From: an uncultured Microscilla sp.
GTDB lineage: Bacteria > Bacteroidota > Bacteroidia > Cytophagales > Microscillaceae
NCBI RefSeq assembly: GCF_947493425.1
Contig: NZ_CANLRP010000010.1
Coordinates: 1 to 64,000 of the forward strand
DNA: 64,000 bases
Direction of reading: 5' to 3'
The notes below the pieces were generated by a model. The model searched no databases. It was not told the DNA's origin and worked only from the letters and a program-made list of their open reading frames with translations. Made by a program: the position numbers and the translations under genes. This document shows, piece by piece, positions 44,525 to 54,201 of this stretch (positions within the stretch are counted from its first letter, which is position 1; each line of letters opens with the position of its first letter).

Positions 44525-45880
44525 ATGTTTAATAAATTGATAACTTACATTACACACAAAAAAATATTCAACCCTCAGGACAATATCTTGCTTGCTGTAA
44601 GTGGTGGCATAGACTCTGTTGTTTTAACTGACCTTTTTGCCCAAATAAAATCTCATAGCCAGAAGGTAGCAATTGCCCATTGTAACTTTCAATTACGAGG
44701 TATTGCCTCTGAAGAAGATGAAGAATTTGTAAAACACCTTGCCCAACACTATGGCATTCCTTACTTTGTCACACGATTTGACACCTATACGTTGGCTCAA
44801 GCCCAAAAAGGCTCAATTCAAATGATTGCCCGTAACTTACGCTATGCCTGGTTTGAGCAATTAAGAACAAAAGAGGGGTATCATTACTTGGCCACTGCTC
44901 ACCACCAAAATGATATGGTAGAGACAGTATTGCTTAATTTGGTTCGAGGTACAGGTATTGCCGGGCTACACGGAATCAAAGCAAAACAAGGACATATCAT
45001 CCGCCCTATGCTATTTGCTTCGCGCGAAGAGATAGAAGTGTATGCTCAGGAAAAAGGGCTCAAATGGCGCGAAGATGCGTCAAATCAAGACAATAAGTAT
45101 TACCGTAATCGTTTACGCAATGAGGTGATTCCAGTACTAAAAACAATGAATCCCAACTTGGAAAAAACCCTTAAGCAATCGATAGAAAAGATAAGTGCTG
45201 TTGAACGTTTTTTCGAAGCAGAGACGCAACGTATCGAAAAAATACTCACGACAAGCACTACAGAAGCTGTTTTTTTAGACTTGAAAAAACTGGAACCTAT
45301 AGACGAAAAGTTAATTATACTCTATCACATTCTTAAAAAGTTTGGTTTTTCATACATCCAAACCCAAGACATTTTGGCAGGCATTGCGGGAGAATCAGGT
45401 AAACAATTTTTATCTCCAACCTATGTATTAGTCAAAGATCGAAATAAATTAGTGATTACGCCGGCGAAGGTTGAAAAAATTGCTGAAAAACTGCTCTTGA
45501 CTTCACTTCAACAAAATTCAAAACAATTGTATGCACCACTGCAACTACAGCTAGAGCGTAAAACTGTCACCACTCACTTTAGAATACCCAAAAACCCTTG
45601 CATCGCCTGTTTGGATTGGGACAAGCTTAAACTTCCGCTTAAAATAAGACCTTGGCAACAAGGAGACTGGTTTAAACCCCTGGGAATGAATCAACGCAAA
45701 AAGCTGAGTGATTTTTTAATTGATCAGAAAGTTCCTGTTAACTTAAAACAAAAGGTGATGGTGGTAATATCAGACCAGGATATTGTGTGGGTAGTAGGTT
45801 ACAGACTAGACAACCGTTACAAATTAACCAAAGATACAAAAGAAATATTATTAATATCATTGCCTACCTCAACCCAGTAA
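44525..45880 (+). CDS. tilS: tRNA(Ile)-lysidine synthase
   Basis: 451 residues. It attaches lysine to C34 of the AUA-reading tRNA(Ile) with ATP, changing both codon and amino acid identity. The N-terminal PP-loop is LLAVSGGIDSVVL (SGGxDS at residues 27-32), followed by AHCNFQLRG, ATAHHQNDMVETVLLNL and GTGIAGLHGI. The C-terminal TilS_C domain is complete (LKIRPWQQGDWFKPLGMN, KLSDFLIDQKVP, then WVVGYRLDNRY). It is essential in almost all bacteria. It is divergent from ostA with 144 bases between the starts. Confidence 0.95.
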   Translation: MFNKLITYITHKKIFNPQDNILLAVSGGIDSVVLTDLFAQIKSHSQKVAIAHCNFQLRGIASEEDEEFVKHLAQHYGIPYFVTRFDTYTLAQAQKGSIQMIARNLRYAWFEQLRTKEGYHYLATAHHQNDMVETVLLNLVRGTGIAGLHGIKAKQGHIIRPMLFASREEIEVYAQEKGLKWREDASNQDNKYYRNRLRNEVIPVLKTMNPNLEKTLKQSIEKISAVERFFEAETQRIEKILTTSTTEAVFLDLKKLEPIDEKLIILYHILKKFGFSYIQTQDILAGIAGESGKQFLSPTYVLVKDRNKLVITPAKVEKIAEKLLLTSLQQNSKQLYAPLQLQLERKTVTTHFRIPKNPCIACLDWDKLKLPLKIRPWQQGDWFKPLGMNQRKKLSDFLIDQKVPVNLKQKVMVVISDQDIVWVVGYRLDNRYKLTKDTKEILLISLPTSTQ

Positions 45881-45993
45881 AACTAAAGGATAATGGTGTC
45901 AATACTTGTTCCTTGTCTGAACTTTGTGCATTCAGTTTTGTTCATGCTTTTAAATTCGAAAAACAGAGCCGCTGGTTCTTTTAAATATACATT

Positions 45994-46527
45994 ATGATTA
46001 AGCCATTTAGTAAAAGTTATACAAAGGAGCAATTAGAGTTATTCGAGTTTTTGTTGAAAAATAAATTATTTTCTGAGCTTACCTTGAAAGAGTTGTCAGA
46101 GTTTTTACCACATTTATATCTGCGTACTTATCAGCAAAATGAGGTAATTTTTTTTAGAAATGACCCAAGCCAGGCACTCTATCTGATAAAAACAGGCATG
46201 GTAGCCCTTAAAATAGATGTCAATGACTCATTTGAAACTTTTGCCCACATTCACCCTACAGCATCGGTAGGTAACAACGCTTTGCTTAATAAAACCAAAA
46301 GGGTATACAATGCCATTGTTGAATCTGAATCAGCTCAATTATATGTAATTCCTCAGGTAAATATTTTAAGTATTTTTGACAGTAATGTCAAAATCAGGGC
46401 AAAACTATATGCTTCACTTGCCGAAATTTATAATAGCAACACTACAAATCTCATGAAGGCATATCAAGCTACTTCGGGCTTTTTTGATTTAGAACAAATG
46501 TATAAAAACCTGGAACATGGAGGGTAA
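45994..46527 (+). CDS. Cyclic-nucleotide-binding-domain protein
   Basis: 177 residues: a single cNMP-binding-type beta barrel (about 25-130; LFSELTLKELSEFLPHLYLR, NEVIFFRNDPSQALYLIKTG, then AIVESESAQLYVIP) followed by helices. The phosphate-binding cassette is degenerate: the usual FGE is VGN, though an arginine is present in TKRVYNAIV. There is no DNA-binding domain, so it is not a CRP-type regulator. It may bind a cyclic nucleotide weakly or act only as a structural domain. Two cyclase genes of different classes lie in the window. It begins a possible three-gene unit. Confidence 0.8.
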   Translation: MIKPFSKSYTKEQLELFEFLLKNKLFSELTLKELSEFLPHLYLRTYQQNEVIFFRNDPSQALYLIKTGMVALKIDVNDSFETFAHIHPTASVGNNALLNKTKRVYNAIVESESAQLYVIPQVNILSIFDSNVKIRAKLYASLAEIYNSNTTNLMKAYQATSGFFDLEQMYKNLEHGG

Positions 46528-46656
46528 CGCTGAGTAATAGCTGTTGTAAAGACAATGTATGAGACACATTTTCTCAAAATAGTGTAAGTAAATGCTTTTT
46601 TCAACTACTCATTGTTTACAAGTGTTCAAGCATTTACACCAAATTTATCATAAACT

Positions 46657-47148
46657 ATGTATAAACTTACCCCTATTTCGGCAACAGGTAGTTATGTATG
46701 CACTCAAAGTGGTGAGCAAACTTTTGTGCTTAAACAAAACCGTTGGACAATGGGTAAAGCCCAGATTACTTGTGCTACCCAAGATGAGTTAGTGATTAAA
46801 AAAAAGAGTGCCTTGTCAAGTGTACATCTTATTCTCAAAAATGGCTTTGAAATAGGAAAGATTACCTTTGACTGGAAAATGACTGCCACTATTCGTGTAT
46901 ACCACCCCAATACCTTGTTTATTCTCAGAAAAAAGGGTATAATCAAGCCATATTTCGAATTAATTTGCACCAACCCCAAAATGTCGGTGCTGGCGTTTAA
47001 AGGTTGTATGCACTGGCGTAAACTCTCTTATGGGTATAATGTTGAGCTATTGACTTCAGATGATGACTGGTTTGATATGCAAGAGCTGGTCATGTTTGCC
47101 GTGTATGCTATCAATAGACGTACAGCTATGTCGGGCAATGGTGGTTAA
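46657..47148 (+). CDS. Hypothetical protein, LURP/tubby-like appearance
   Basis: 163 residues, cytoplasmic, rich in beta strands with an even alternation: YVCTQSGEQTFVLKQNRW, LSSVHLILKNGFEIGKITFD, ATIRVYHPNTLFILRKK, and a C-terminal helix LVMFAVYAINRRTAM. The pattern of strands with one late helix resembles tubby-C/LURP-like folds, but this is only an impression. It lies 129 bases after the cNMP-domain gene and 11 bases before the HAD-like gene, so it is co-transcribed at least with the latter. Confidence 0.65.
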   Translation: MYKLTPISATGSYVCTQSGEQTFVLKQNRWTMGKAQITCATQDELVIKKKSALSSVHLILKNGFEIGKITFDWKMTATIRVYHPNTLFILRKKGIIKPYFELICTNPKMSVLAFKGCMHWRKLSYGYNVELLTSDDDWFDMQELVMFAVYAINRRTAMSGNGG

Positions 47149-47159
47149 ATCAATATCAA

Positions 47160-47645
47160 ATGATAGGTATAGACATAGGCAGGGTAATTATTAGTGGTGA
47201 CACTGATGTTCCTGACCAGTTTTTCAGCCCTGATTATCTCAAAGTTCCACAAATTACAGGGGCATTTGAGGCCATCAAACAGATTGTGATGAATTATAAA
47301 GCCGAAAATGTGCACCTCATATCAAAATGTGGACAAGTAACCCAGGTACGTACTTTACAGTGGTTGCAGCACTACGGTTTTTTTCAGAACACAGGCTTCA
47401 CGCAAAGCAATATTTGGTTTTGTGAGGAGCGACACCAAAAACATGCCCTTGCCTTACAAAACAACATTCGGATTTTTATTGATGACCGCTACAGTGTACT
47501 AAAACACCTGACTAGTTTAGATCGGCTTTATTTATTTCAGCCGTCAGCACCAGAGCGTGCCGCTTTTGAAGCAGAAACCCAAAAAGATAAGTTTTTTATT
47601 GTAAGTGGGTGGAACGAAATCTTAGATAGCATTCTATCGCTTTAA
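47160..47645 (+). CDS. HAD-like hydrolase, small
   Basis: 161 residues. Motif I reads IGIDIGRVI (the usual DxD has become DIG), motif II is HLISKCG, a lysine lies near RHQKHALAL, and motif IV is IRIFIDDRYSVL. The order fits the HAD superfamily without a cap domain, though the second aspartate of motif I is missing. It may therefore be a weak phosphatase or non-catalytic. It is 11 bases behind the hypothetical gene, and only 5 bases separate its stop from the stop of the convergent ABC gene. Confidence 0.7.
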   Translation: MIGIDIGRVIISGDTDVPDQFFSPDYLKVPQITGAFEAIKQIVMNYKAENVHLISKCGQVTQVRTLQWLQHYGFFQNTGFTQSNIWFCEERHQKHALALQNNIRIFIDDRYSVLKHLTSLDRLYLFQPSAPERAAFEAETQKDKFFIVSGWNEILDSILSL

Positions 47646-47650
47646 GTACA

Positions 47651-48292
47651 TTACAACAAGCGTTTTTCGTCAAACGCTAAAAAATAAGGATACCCAAGCG
47701 AAGTCATGACTAATGATGCATTATTTTGTGAGCATTTTTCGTCCATTAGTTGACAAGCTTTTTTAATATTTTCTTCGTCGAGGTGGCTAAAGGGTTCGTC
47801 TAACAATAAGAACTGAAACGGTTGGATCAAAGCCCGGATAATAGCCACACGTTGCCGTTCACCGTAAGATAATAATGCTGCTTGTTTATCGAGCACATGA
47901 GTCACCCCTAACAACGCTGCCATGCGTTCTATTTCTTGGGTGGCATCTTCTTTATACAACACTGATTTTACCTGGATATTTTCGCGCCCGGTAAGGTTCA
48001 TAAACAATCGCAGGTCTTGAAAAACCAGCGACATCTTCTGTTGTCGCATTGTCGCCCACTCTTTGGCCTTAATTTTTGGAATAGGCACCCCATCAATAGA
48101 CACATTCCCTGTATAGTCGTGGCGAATGCCATACAGTATATGAATAAAAGTTGACTTGCCTTTGCCCGAAGGTGCATACACTTGATAGCATTTGCCTTGC
48201 TCGAAGCTCATCGTTGTATCCCAAATTTCAGACTTACCATCCAGCAACCCCGACAAGGGAGCAGGCACTACTTGATTAAGAGTGATTTTCAT
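47651..48292 (-). CDS. ABC transporter ATP-binding protein (LolD-like), orphan
   Basis: 213 residues, the size of MacB/LolD-type ATPases. Walker A is APSGKGKSTFIHILYG, the Q-loop is LVFQDLRLFMNLTG, the signature is LSYGERQRVAI, Walker B is LLLDEPFSHLD. All ATPase residues are present. The ABC signature is LSYGE instead of LSGGQ. No permease gene is next to it, so the transported substrate cannot be told. The gene upstream on the same strand (DUF4836) ends in a strong terminator, so this gene has its own promoter. Confidence 0.88.
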   Translation of the reverse strand: MKITLNQVVPAPLSGLLDGKSEIWDTTMSFEQGKCYQVYAPSGKGKSTFIHILYGIRHDYTGNVSIDGVPIPKIKAKEWATMRQQKMSLVFQDLRLFMNLTGRENIQVKSVLYKEDATQEIERMAALLGVTHVLDKQAALLSYGERQRVAIIRALIQPFQFLLLDEPFSHLDEENIKKACQLMDEKCSQNNASLVMTSLGYPYFLAFDEKRLL

Positions 48293-48322
48293 TGTAATGA
48301 TATGATAAAGGATTGCACAAAA

Positions 48323-48368
48323 AAATCAATGATTGTAAGGAGTAGCAACCCTTTACAATCATTGATTT
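48323..48368 (-). terminator. Strong terminator after the DUF4836 gene
   Basis: Perfect 16-bp stem AAATCAATGATTGTAA (48323-48338) / TTACAATCATTGATTT (48353-48368), followed on the minus strand by T residues. Confidence 0.9.
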
Positions 48369-48374
48369 CAAAAA

Positions 48375-50036
48375 CTATCGTGCAGATAAAAACCCAGGTA
48401 CTTCAGAGAGGTTCATTTTACGAATCATTTCTACTAATGAACGTAGAGAATTTTGGTCTTTGTTAGTAAACTCTATGATTACCTTGGTGTGTGAGATATT
48501 CTTCTTGGCAGGAGATGTTTTAATAGAAAAAGACTCTATTGGAGTATCTAGTTTTTTCAATGAAGGGCCTAAACCAAAAGGTACCAAATCCAGGTTTTCT
48601 TCGGGTAGTTTTTTAAGAATTTTTGGGGTCAAGTCGGCATACATCGAGAAGGCACTGCTCCTCCCCAGGTCTACAAAGCTTTTATCTAACCTTGCTCCTT
48701 TGTTTTCCATGACTGCATCTTTGATAGTTTTGGTCAATGAACCAAACAACATTTTATCTTTTACAAACAAGTAATGGGTATTATCAGCAATTTTAAAAGT
48801 ATATATATCACCTTTTTTATCTAAATACTTATCAGCCACCAGCTTACCCAACAGTTTGTCCATCGACTCTACATTATTAATGTCTGCTCCTAACAAAAAC
48901 TTATAATTGGTTTTGGCAATCGTGCGCGATTCCAGGTTACCGTCTTTGTCTACAGTTTGCTCAGTTATATCTTGCTTTTTTATATCTATCAATGCAGCCA
49001 TTAAGTCACCGCTTAGCATGTCAAACAACTGATCAGCGTCTAATCCCGTTTCCTTCCTCAAAAATGCGCTTACTCTTTTAGTTAAACCAAAGTTGTCTAA
49101 TATACTTTTAAACCCTTGTATGTGTAACCCTAACCCAAGCAAAACCATGGGTTTTTTAGCGGGCACATGCGACAATAATTTATTGTCTATTTCATTTTTG
49201 AATAAACCTTTGTATTGGCTGAGCGCTTCGGTCATATGCCACTTTATATCAGCCACTGCTCTTCCTTTTTCAAACTTGGTAATGCCTATAATGTAGTTTT
49301 CTTTGAAGTTGACTCCGGCAAAAGTAAGGTAGTTGTAATAAAATTTGAGGGTGGGATTTCTCTTAAGTTGTTCTACAGTATTGCCCCAGTTGAGCCAGGC
49401 AGCTGCATCATAGTCTTGCTTTTCTATCTCTTCAAAATACTTGTTGTTTGCCAGTAATGATTCGCTTTCGGGCTGATCACGTAGTTTGAGCAATTGATCT
49501 ACCCATACTTTTTCGGTTTTTGGGGCATTGGCGGCCAAGGTTATCACAGCACGGTTTGCCCAACCTACTATTACTTTTCCATCGATGATCGTGTATTTTA
49601 CACCTTCTGATGACTTTATTTTGAGGGGTTTTTCTTTGCGGTATTTTCTCAAAAAAGAATCGAATTTGCTTTCGTCTTGTAACATGAAAGTAAATCCCAC
49701 ATAATTTTCTTTCTCTTTGCCTTTTTTAGGGTTCCATTTTGCAAAAATATACGCTTTACTATTAAAATCTAATCCTGAGTTTTGAATACGCTTGGAGTCT
49801 TTATCCAACAAATCGGTAAAGCTTACCATTTTGGCTGTCATCTTCTTAAGATTCATACAAACCACTGCGGAGGCATCTTTGGGAATAAATTTGTTGTTTT
49901 TAGGGGGTTTACCACAACTGCTTAGCACCAAAGTCATCATGACAGCTGCAAGGAGTGAATGTAGGTTTTTTGATTGATAAGTGTTTGTTGAGTTTTGCAA
50001 ATAACGAAGACTATTTGAGCCATTCAGGATTCTCAT
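48375..50036 (-). CDS. DUF4836-like lipoprotein
   Basis: 553 residues from the ATG at 50036 (a TTG at 50060 is the alternative). The signal ends with VLSSCG, a lipobox. The body begins FIPKDASAVVCMNLKKMTAK, the family's opening segment, and has HVPAKKPMVLLGLGL and FDMLSGDLMAALIDIK further on. DUF4836 proteins are large envelope lipoproteins of Bacteroidota with unknown function. A paralogue lies upstream on the same strand with 101 bases between, so the pair is a tandem duplication. No catalytic motif is visible. Confidence 0.82.
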   Translation of the reverse strand: MRILNGSNSLRYLQNSTNTYQSKNLHSLLAAVMMTLVLSSCGKPPKNNKFIPKDASAVVCMNLKKMTAKMVSFTDLLDKDSKRIQNSGLDFNSKAYIFAKWNPKKGKEKENYVGFTFMLQDESKFDSFLRKYRKEKPLKIKSSEGVKYTIIDGKVIVGWANRAVITLAANAPKTEKVWVDQLLKLRDQPESESLLANNKYFEEIEKQDYDAAAWLNWGNTVEQLKRNPTLKFYYNYLTFAGVNFKENYIIGITKFEKGRAVADIKWHMTEALSQYKGLFKNEIDNKLLSHVPAKKPMVLLGLGLHIQGFKSILDNFGLTKRVSAFLRKETGLDADQLFDMLSGDLMAALIDIKKQDITEQTVDKDGNLESRTIAKTNYKFLLGADINNVESMDKLLGKLVADKYLDKKGDIYTFKIADNTHYLFVKDKMLFGSLTKTIKDAVMENKGARLDKSFVDLGRSSAFSMYADLTPKILKKLPEENLDLVPFGLGPSLKKLDTPIESFSIKTSPAKKNISHTKVIIEFTNKDQNSLRSLVEMIRKMNLSEVPGFLSAR

Positions 50037-50137
50037 AGTGTTGTAAATTTTAAAGTGCAAACTTGATGTCTACAAGTATATGTATTATTTTAATTTTTAA
50101 GAAATTTTCAACTCGATTTAGTCTTCGTATGCTTCAT

Positions 50138-51691
50138 TTATTTTCCTTTGCGTGCACTCTTTAGCAAGTCTTTTTTAAATGCATTAAACAAAACTACCAA
50201 TGCGTTCTCACTTTTGTTCTTAAAATTGATGACGCATTTGCCCTGAATAGTTTTTTTGTCTTCGTTGGTAAAGTACATCCTGATATTATTGATGGCAGGA
50301 AACTTAAGATCCCTGAGTATTTTCATAAAAGTAGCCGACTGCCCAAGCTTGCTGGCAAAGTGTGCATTTGTTTGAATAGCACCACTCTTACCCTGCATAA
50401 ATTGAAGAATTCCACTATTTTGCATGTGTTGATCGTTCAATATACCTGTTCTTAGGCGAGCATTATTGGTAAAATACAGCACTTTGTTTTTTTCAATCAT
50501 AAACAATTCTTTGTAAAAGGTATAATGTCCTCCATCTTTTTGTACCATACCACTCTGCAAAAAGGTTTTCATCAAACGTTTATACACAGCTTCATTCTCT
50601 ACTCCTGCTGCTATTACAAAATCAGCTACCGGGCGGGTTTCTTTTTCTATAAAAACCTCCTTGGTATATTCATCTATAATCTTTTTTTCGCGTTCTACCA
50701 GGCGTATATCGCTCAAGCCAAACACCAACTCTCCGTTCAGCATATTGGTCAATTCCTGGAAGTTGGTTCCCAGCGATCGTACACTCTTATCTACTCTTGC
50801 ATATAGTTTTTTATCTTTTAGCAATTGCTTGATCCCTTCCATACTAAAGCTGGTAGCTGCCAACAGCAAAGGGTTGTCTAATGGGATACTATTGACAAGT
50901 TTACTTGTAATGGCAGATTTAAATAAATTATTATAGCTCTGTTGGGTACTGTCTCCAGCAAAATAATTTACTTCCATTTCAATTTTACCTTTTTTATAAT
51001 TGGTAAACACATGGCTATAATTGTCTGTCAGGTCTGCTTTGCTGGTAATTAACTGGATTGTTTTGGTTTTATTCAGTTCAGCCATATTAAGCCACAACCC
51101 CATGTCTGATTTGGTTTTCTGAAAAACCTTGAAGTTTTTATTGGCACTGAGCAGCATTTTACGCCCACTCAAGTTGTGTAACCTAAATAGTTCCTCTTTA
51201 AGGTTTCGGTTATCTTTCAATTTTACCGAAGTGAGAAATAATAGGTTTTTAGTATTCCAACCCAGTATATTGCCGTTACCCAGCTCCATATATTTCACAG
51301 TTTTTTCGACCTGAATACGCGCTGTTTTATCCATTTTCAGAATAAACTCTTCTAATTTTTTGGCGTTATTTAGCGGCAATGCTATGGCAAAATAGCCTTT
51401 ATTCAAGGCTGTTTTGCCTCCAAATATATAAGGAGTCAAAAAATTGATTCCTGTATTTTTCATTTCTCCAAAGTTGTCTTTGCTTTCATTACCCATCACT
51501 TCGCCTAACACTTCATTAATAAAAGCTTTACGACGAGGAATTTTCAAGCCAATTTTTACCATATTGGCTTTGCCTACAAAGGTAGCATTATGAGGAATTA
51601 CAGTAAGATGGGTAGATTTTGTACAGGCGCTCAGACATACCATTGCCAATAGCAAATAAAACAATGGTGTTTTTATATGTTTTCTATTCAT
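50138..51691 (-). CDS. DUF4836-like lipoprotein, diverged paralogue
   Basis: 517 residues. The lipobox is CLSACT (Cys23). It opens with LTVIPHNATFVGKANMVKIG, aligned with the start of its downstream neighbour, and has FQELTNMLNGELVFGLSDI where the other has DMLSGDLMAALIDI. The two are only distantly similar, so the duplication is old. It is the first gene of the pair. Function unknown; outer membrane or periplasmic location is inferred from the lipobox. Confidence 0.8.
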   Translation of the reverse strand: MNRKHIKTPLFYLLLAMVCLSACTKSTHLTVIPHNATFVGKANMVKIGLKIPRRKAFINEVLGEVMGNESKDNFGEMKNTGINFLTPYIFGGKTALNKGYFAIALPLNNAKKLEEFILKMDKTARIQVEKTVKYMELGNGNILGWNTKNLLFLTSVKLKDNRNLKEELFRLHNLSGRKMLLSANKNFKVFQKTKSDMGLWLNMAELNKTKTIQLITSKADLTDNYSHVFTNYKKGKIEMEVNYFAGDSTQQSYNNLFKSAITSKLVNSIPLDNPLLLAATSFSMEGIKQLLKDKKLYARVDKSVRSLGTNFQELTNMLNGELVFGLSDIRLVEREKKIIDEYTKEVFIEKETRPVADFVIAAGVENEAVYKRLMKTFLQSGMVQKDGGHYTFYKELFMIEKNKVLYFTNNARLRTGILNDQHMQNSGILQFMQGKSGAIQTNAHFASKLGQSATFMKILRDLKFPAINNIRMYFTNEDKKTIQGKCVINFKNKSENALVVLFNAFKKDLLKSARKGK

Positions 51692-52037
51692 TGTTACTTA
51701 TATATACAAAATTATTTTTAGGGGATGTCCCTCACGGTTAAGTTATTTGGTCAATGACATCATTGTTTGTAGGGGCTTGATCGGTGCTTCAATCCATTAC
51801 TCCTTATTTTATATAATAACACATATCGTACGAAACTATTATAAATATGGGTAGTGAACTATTTTTTAACTCTTTTTTATGCAATTTCAAGAGATACCTT
51901 GCTATGGATAAAAAGGGAAAAGGCTTTCAGACAACGTTGGACCTGATAGATAGGCAAAGTTACTATTTTGGCAAGTAAAGGTAAGCTTAACTGGGCAAGA
52001 TTCTACTTTTTTATTTTCAATTCAATCACTATCATGC
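51692..52037. other. Intergenic region without recognisable gene
   Basis: About 350 AT-rich bases upstream of the DUF4836 pair, presumably holding its promoter. Beyond this lies the terminator of the proline dehydrogenase gene. No RNA gene or repeat was recognised. Confidence 0.5.
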
Positions 52038-52079
52038 AAAAAGCCTGGTTGACAACAAGTAATTTGTTGTTAACCAGGC
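52038..52079 (-). terminator. Terminator of the proline dehydrogenase gene
   Basis: 16-bp arms (52043-52058, GCCTGGTTGACAACAA, and 52064-52079, TTGTTGTTAACCAGGC; one G-U) with a 5-base loop and a T run on the minus strand. Confidence 0.88.
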
Positions 52080-52093
52080 TCAAACATTATTGC

Positions 52094-53299
52094 TTATTTT
52101 GCTTTACGCCTTTTTCGTTCTGCTTGAATTAGCATAAACTCTCGACTACTTTGCCCGGCTACTGAAGTATTTTCGTCTGCACGACGAATCAAGTAAGGCA
52201 TTACAGATGCTATGGGGCCGTAAGGCACATATTTAGCCACATTGTAACCAGCCTTGGCAAGGTTAAAAGAGATATGATCGCTCATACCAAACAATTGAGA
52301 GAAATAAGTATTAGGATCGTCTTTCGCCACACCATATTGATCCATTAGTTGAGTAAGCAGTAAACTACTTTGCTCATTGTGTGTGCCTGCACACAAGGCA
52401 ATCCGATGACGTTGTTCTACACAAAAAGTAATCCCAGCGTCAAAATCCTTGTCTGACGCAGCTTTATTGGGTTGAATAGGATCAGGGTACCCTTTTTCTT
52501 CGGCACGCGCACGCTCTTTCTCCATATAAGCTCCCCGCACAAGCTTGGCTCCCAACCAATAGTTGTTTTGCTCTGCGTCTTTGTAGGCTTGCTTTAAGTT
52601 AGCCAACGATGCCACTCTATACATTTGGTAAGTATTGTATATAATGGGCATATCACGATTATACTTTTGCATCATAGTATAAGCGAGCTGGTCTATAGTG
52701 TCTTGAATCCAGGTTTCTTCGCCATCTATAAAAATACGCACCTTTTTTTCGTAAGCCTGTTGGCAAACATTATCTATTCTTTGCAGGGCACGTTTCCAGG
52801 CTTGCTGTTCGGTTTCAGAAAGTTGATCATTTGCCTGTACTTTTGCCAATAAATCAAAAGAAGCTAATCCGGTGACCTTAAATACACAAAAGGGAATTTT
52901 TTCAGGTTGCTGGGCAGCTTTTTCTACAGTGAGGATGGTTTCACGGGCAGTTTGTTCAAAACTTTCCTCGGTTTTTTCTCCTTCTACCGAATAGTCCAGT
53001 ATTGTCCCTATATTAAATCTGGCAAGGGTGTCAATGGTTTTTTGAGAGTCTTCGATGCTTTGCCCTCCACAAAAGTGGGCAAATACGGTATTTTTGACTG
53101 CCCATTTTACTACAGGCAAGCGGAACTTGAATGCCCATTTTACAAATCCAGTACCGGTTTTAACCATCCAGCGACGGTTCATCATAGCAAATAGCCAGTA
53201 CATCTTACGTAGTTCTTTGTTTGACTTATGAGCAAACGCAACAGAAGTATCTTCAAATGATAATACTTGGCCTTGTTCCTTCGATCGTGTGATTTCCAT
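52094..53299 (-). CDS. Proline dehydrogenase
   Basis: 401 residues from the ATG at 53299. The enzyme oxidises proline to pyrroline-5-carboxylate with FAD and passes electrons to the respiratory chain. Barrel motifs of the family are VFKVTGLASFDLLAK, RIFIDGEETWIQDTI, IYNTYQMYRVASL, WLGAKLVRGAYMEKERARA, CAGTHNEQSS and FNLAKAGYNVAKYVPYGP, and the last stretch YLIRRADENTSVAGQSSRE has the RRxxEN substrate signature. It is a stand-alone enzyme without the pyrroline-5-carboxylate dehydrogenase domain. Monocistronic. Confidence 0.95.
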   Translation of the reverse strand: MEITRSKEQGQVLSFEDTSVAFAHKSNKELRKMYWLFAMMNRRWMVKTGTGFVKWAFKFRLPVVKWAVKNTVFAHFCGGQSIEDSQKTIDTLARFNIGTILDYSVEGEKTEESFEQTARETILTVEKAAQQPEKIPFCVFKVTGLASFDLLAKVQANDQLSETEQQAWKRALQRIDNVCQQAYEKKVRIFIDGEETWIQDTIDQLAYTMMQKYNRDMPIIYNTYQMYRVASLANLKQAYKDAEQNNYWLGAKLVRGAYMEKERARAEEKGYPDPIQPNKAASDKDFDAGITFCVEQRHRIALCAGTHNEQSSLLLTQLMDQYGVAKDDPNTYFSQLFGMSDHISFNLAKAGYNVAKYVPYGPIASVMPYLIRRADENTSVAGQSSREFMLIQAERKRRKAK

Positions 53300-53531
53300 T
53301 GTTAAATGTCTCAAAAGGTTTAAGTATGTAAAGATCAGTCAAATTGCTGACTAAAAGAACGCTTTGTAATATTTTCACGTAAAAAAACCTCTCTTTAATG
53401 TCCAAACAATTACTCTACAATATATTATTAACTTATCATAGTATTTTTTTAACTACACTGAACTATCGTTCATAAAATGACAGCTTGAACAAGTTGTTTG
53501 CTTTATTTATTTAAACCATTGAAAAAAAGTG

Positions 53532-54029
53532 TTAACCGTACACCTTCTCCATTTTATGATCCGTCTCTGAGTGGCCATTATCATATTGATGAGTAACAGT
53601 ATCGCTAATGGTATACCCTGCTTTTTTATAAAAATTAATTGTCTCTTTATTGCCTATATTCACAAATAAGTCTACCTGGTTTGCCCCTTTTTCCTGAGCC
53701 ACTTTATCTACAAACTCTAAAGCTGCCTTGCCTAGTTTTTTACCTCTAAACTTCTTCAAAACATACAATTTACTTAGGTGAATACGATCACTCAACAATT
53801 GTATACCCAAATACCCGGCGACTTGACCATTGAGCCACAACAAATAGTACTGGTAATGTGCTTCATTAATTTGCCTGGCAATGACGTGGGTTGTTTGAAA
53901 AGTAGTCAGAAAAAAATCTACATGAGCTGGCGGCACAATACCCTGATATACTTCGGGCATAATCTCTCTGGCCAGCTGTTCTATGGTTTGGTAGTCTGCA
54001 GTAGTTTTTGCTTGTTTTAACTCAATCAT
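53532..54029 (-). CDS. GNAT acetyltransferase (tandem copy A)
   Basis: 165 residues from the ATG at 54029 (MIELKQAKTTADYQ); the frame extends to 54128 without similarity to the paralogue. The core is HLSKLYVLKKFRGKKLGKAAL (acetyl-CoA loop), then DLFVNIGNKETINFYKKAGY. The substrate is unknown. It is a close paralogue of the gene just upstream: both begin MIELKQAKT and share the RGKKL loop. An intergenic stretch of 172 bases separates them. Confidence 0.87.
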   Translation of the reverse strand: MIELKQAKTTADYQTIEQLAREIMPEVYQGIVPPAHVDFFLTTFQTTHVIARQINEAHYQYYLLWLNGQVAGYLGIQLLSDRIHLSKLYVLKKFRGKKLGKAALEFVDKVAQEKGANQVDLFVNIGNKETINFYKKAGYTISDTVTHQYDNGHSETDHKMEKVYG

Positions 54030-54201
54030 GATTGCATTTATTTTGAACCTCAACGTCTTTTTGGTGCAAAACAGACCAACAGTAAGTAGCAGAAAGTCCT
54101 TAGATACCGATGTATATCGGTGCCACAAGCAAGAACAACTTGCTCATCATAAGTTAGTTACACCTACTTATTGGGTATATTTAATTCTGCCTTAGTACTT
54201 A

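Noticed and set aside
45994..46527. CRP/FNR transcription factor call
   Set aside because: Only the cNMP-type barrel is present; there is no helix-turn-helix domain.
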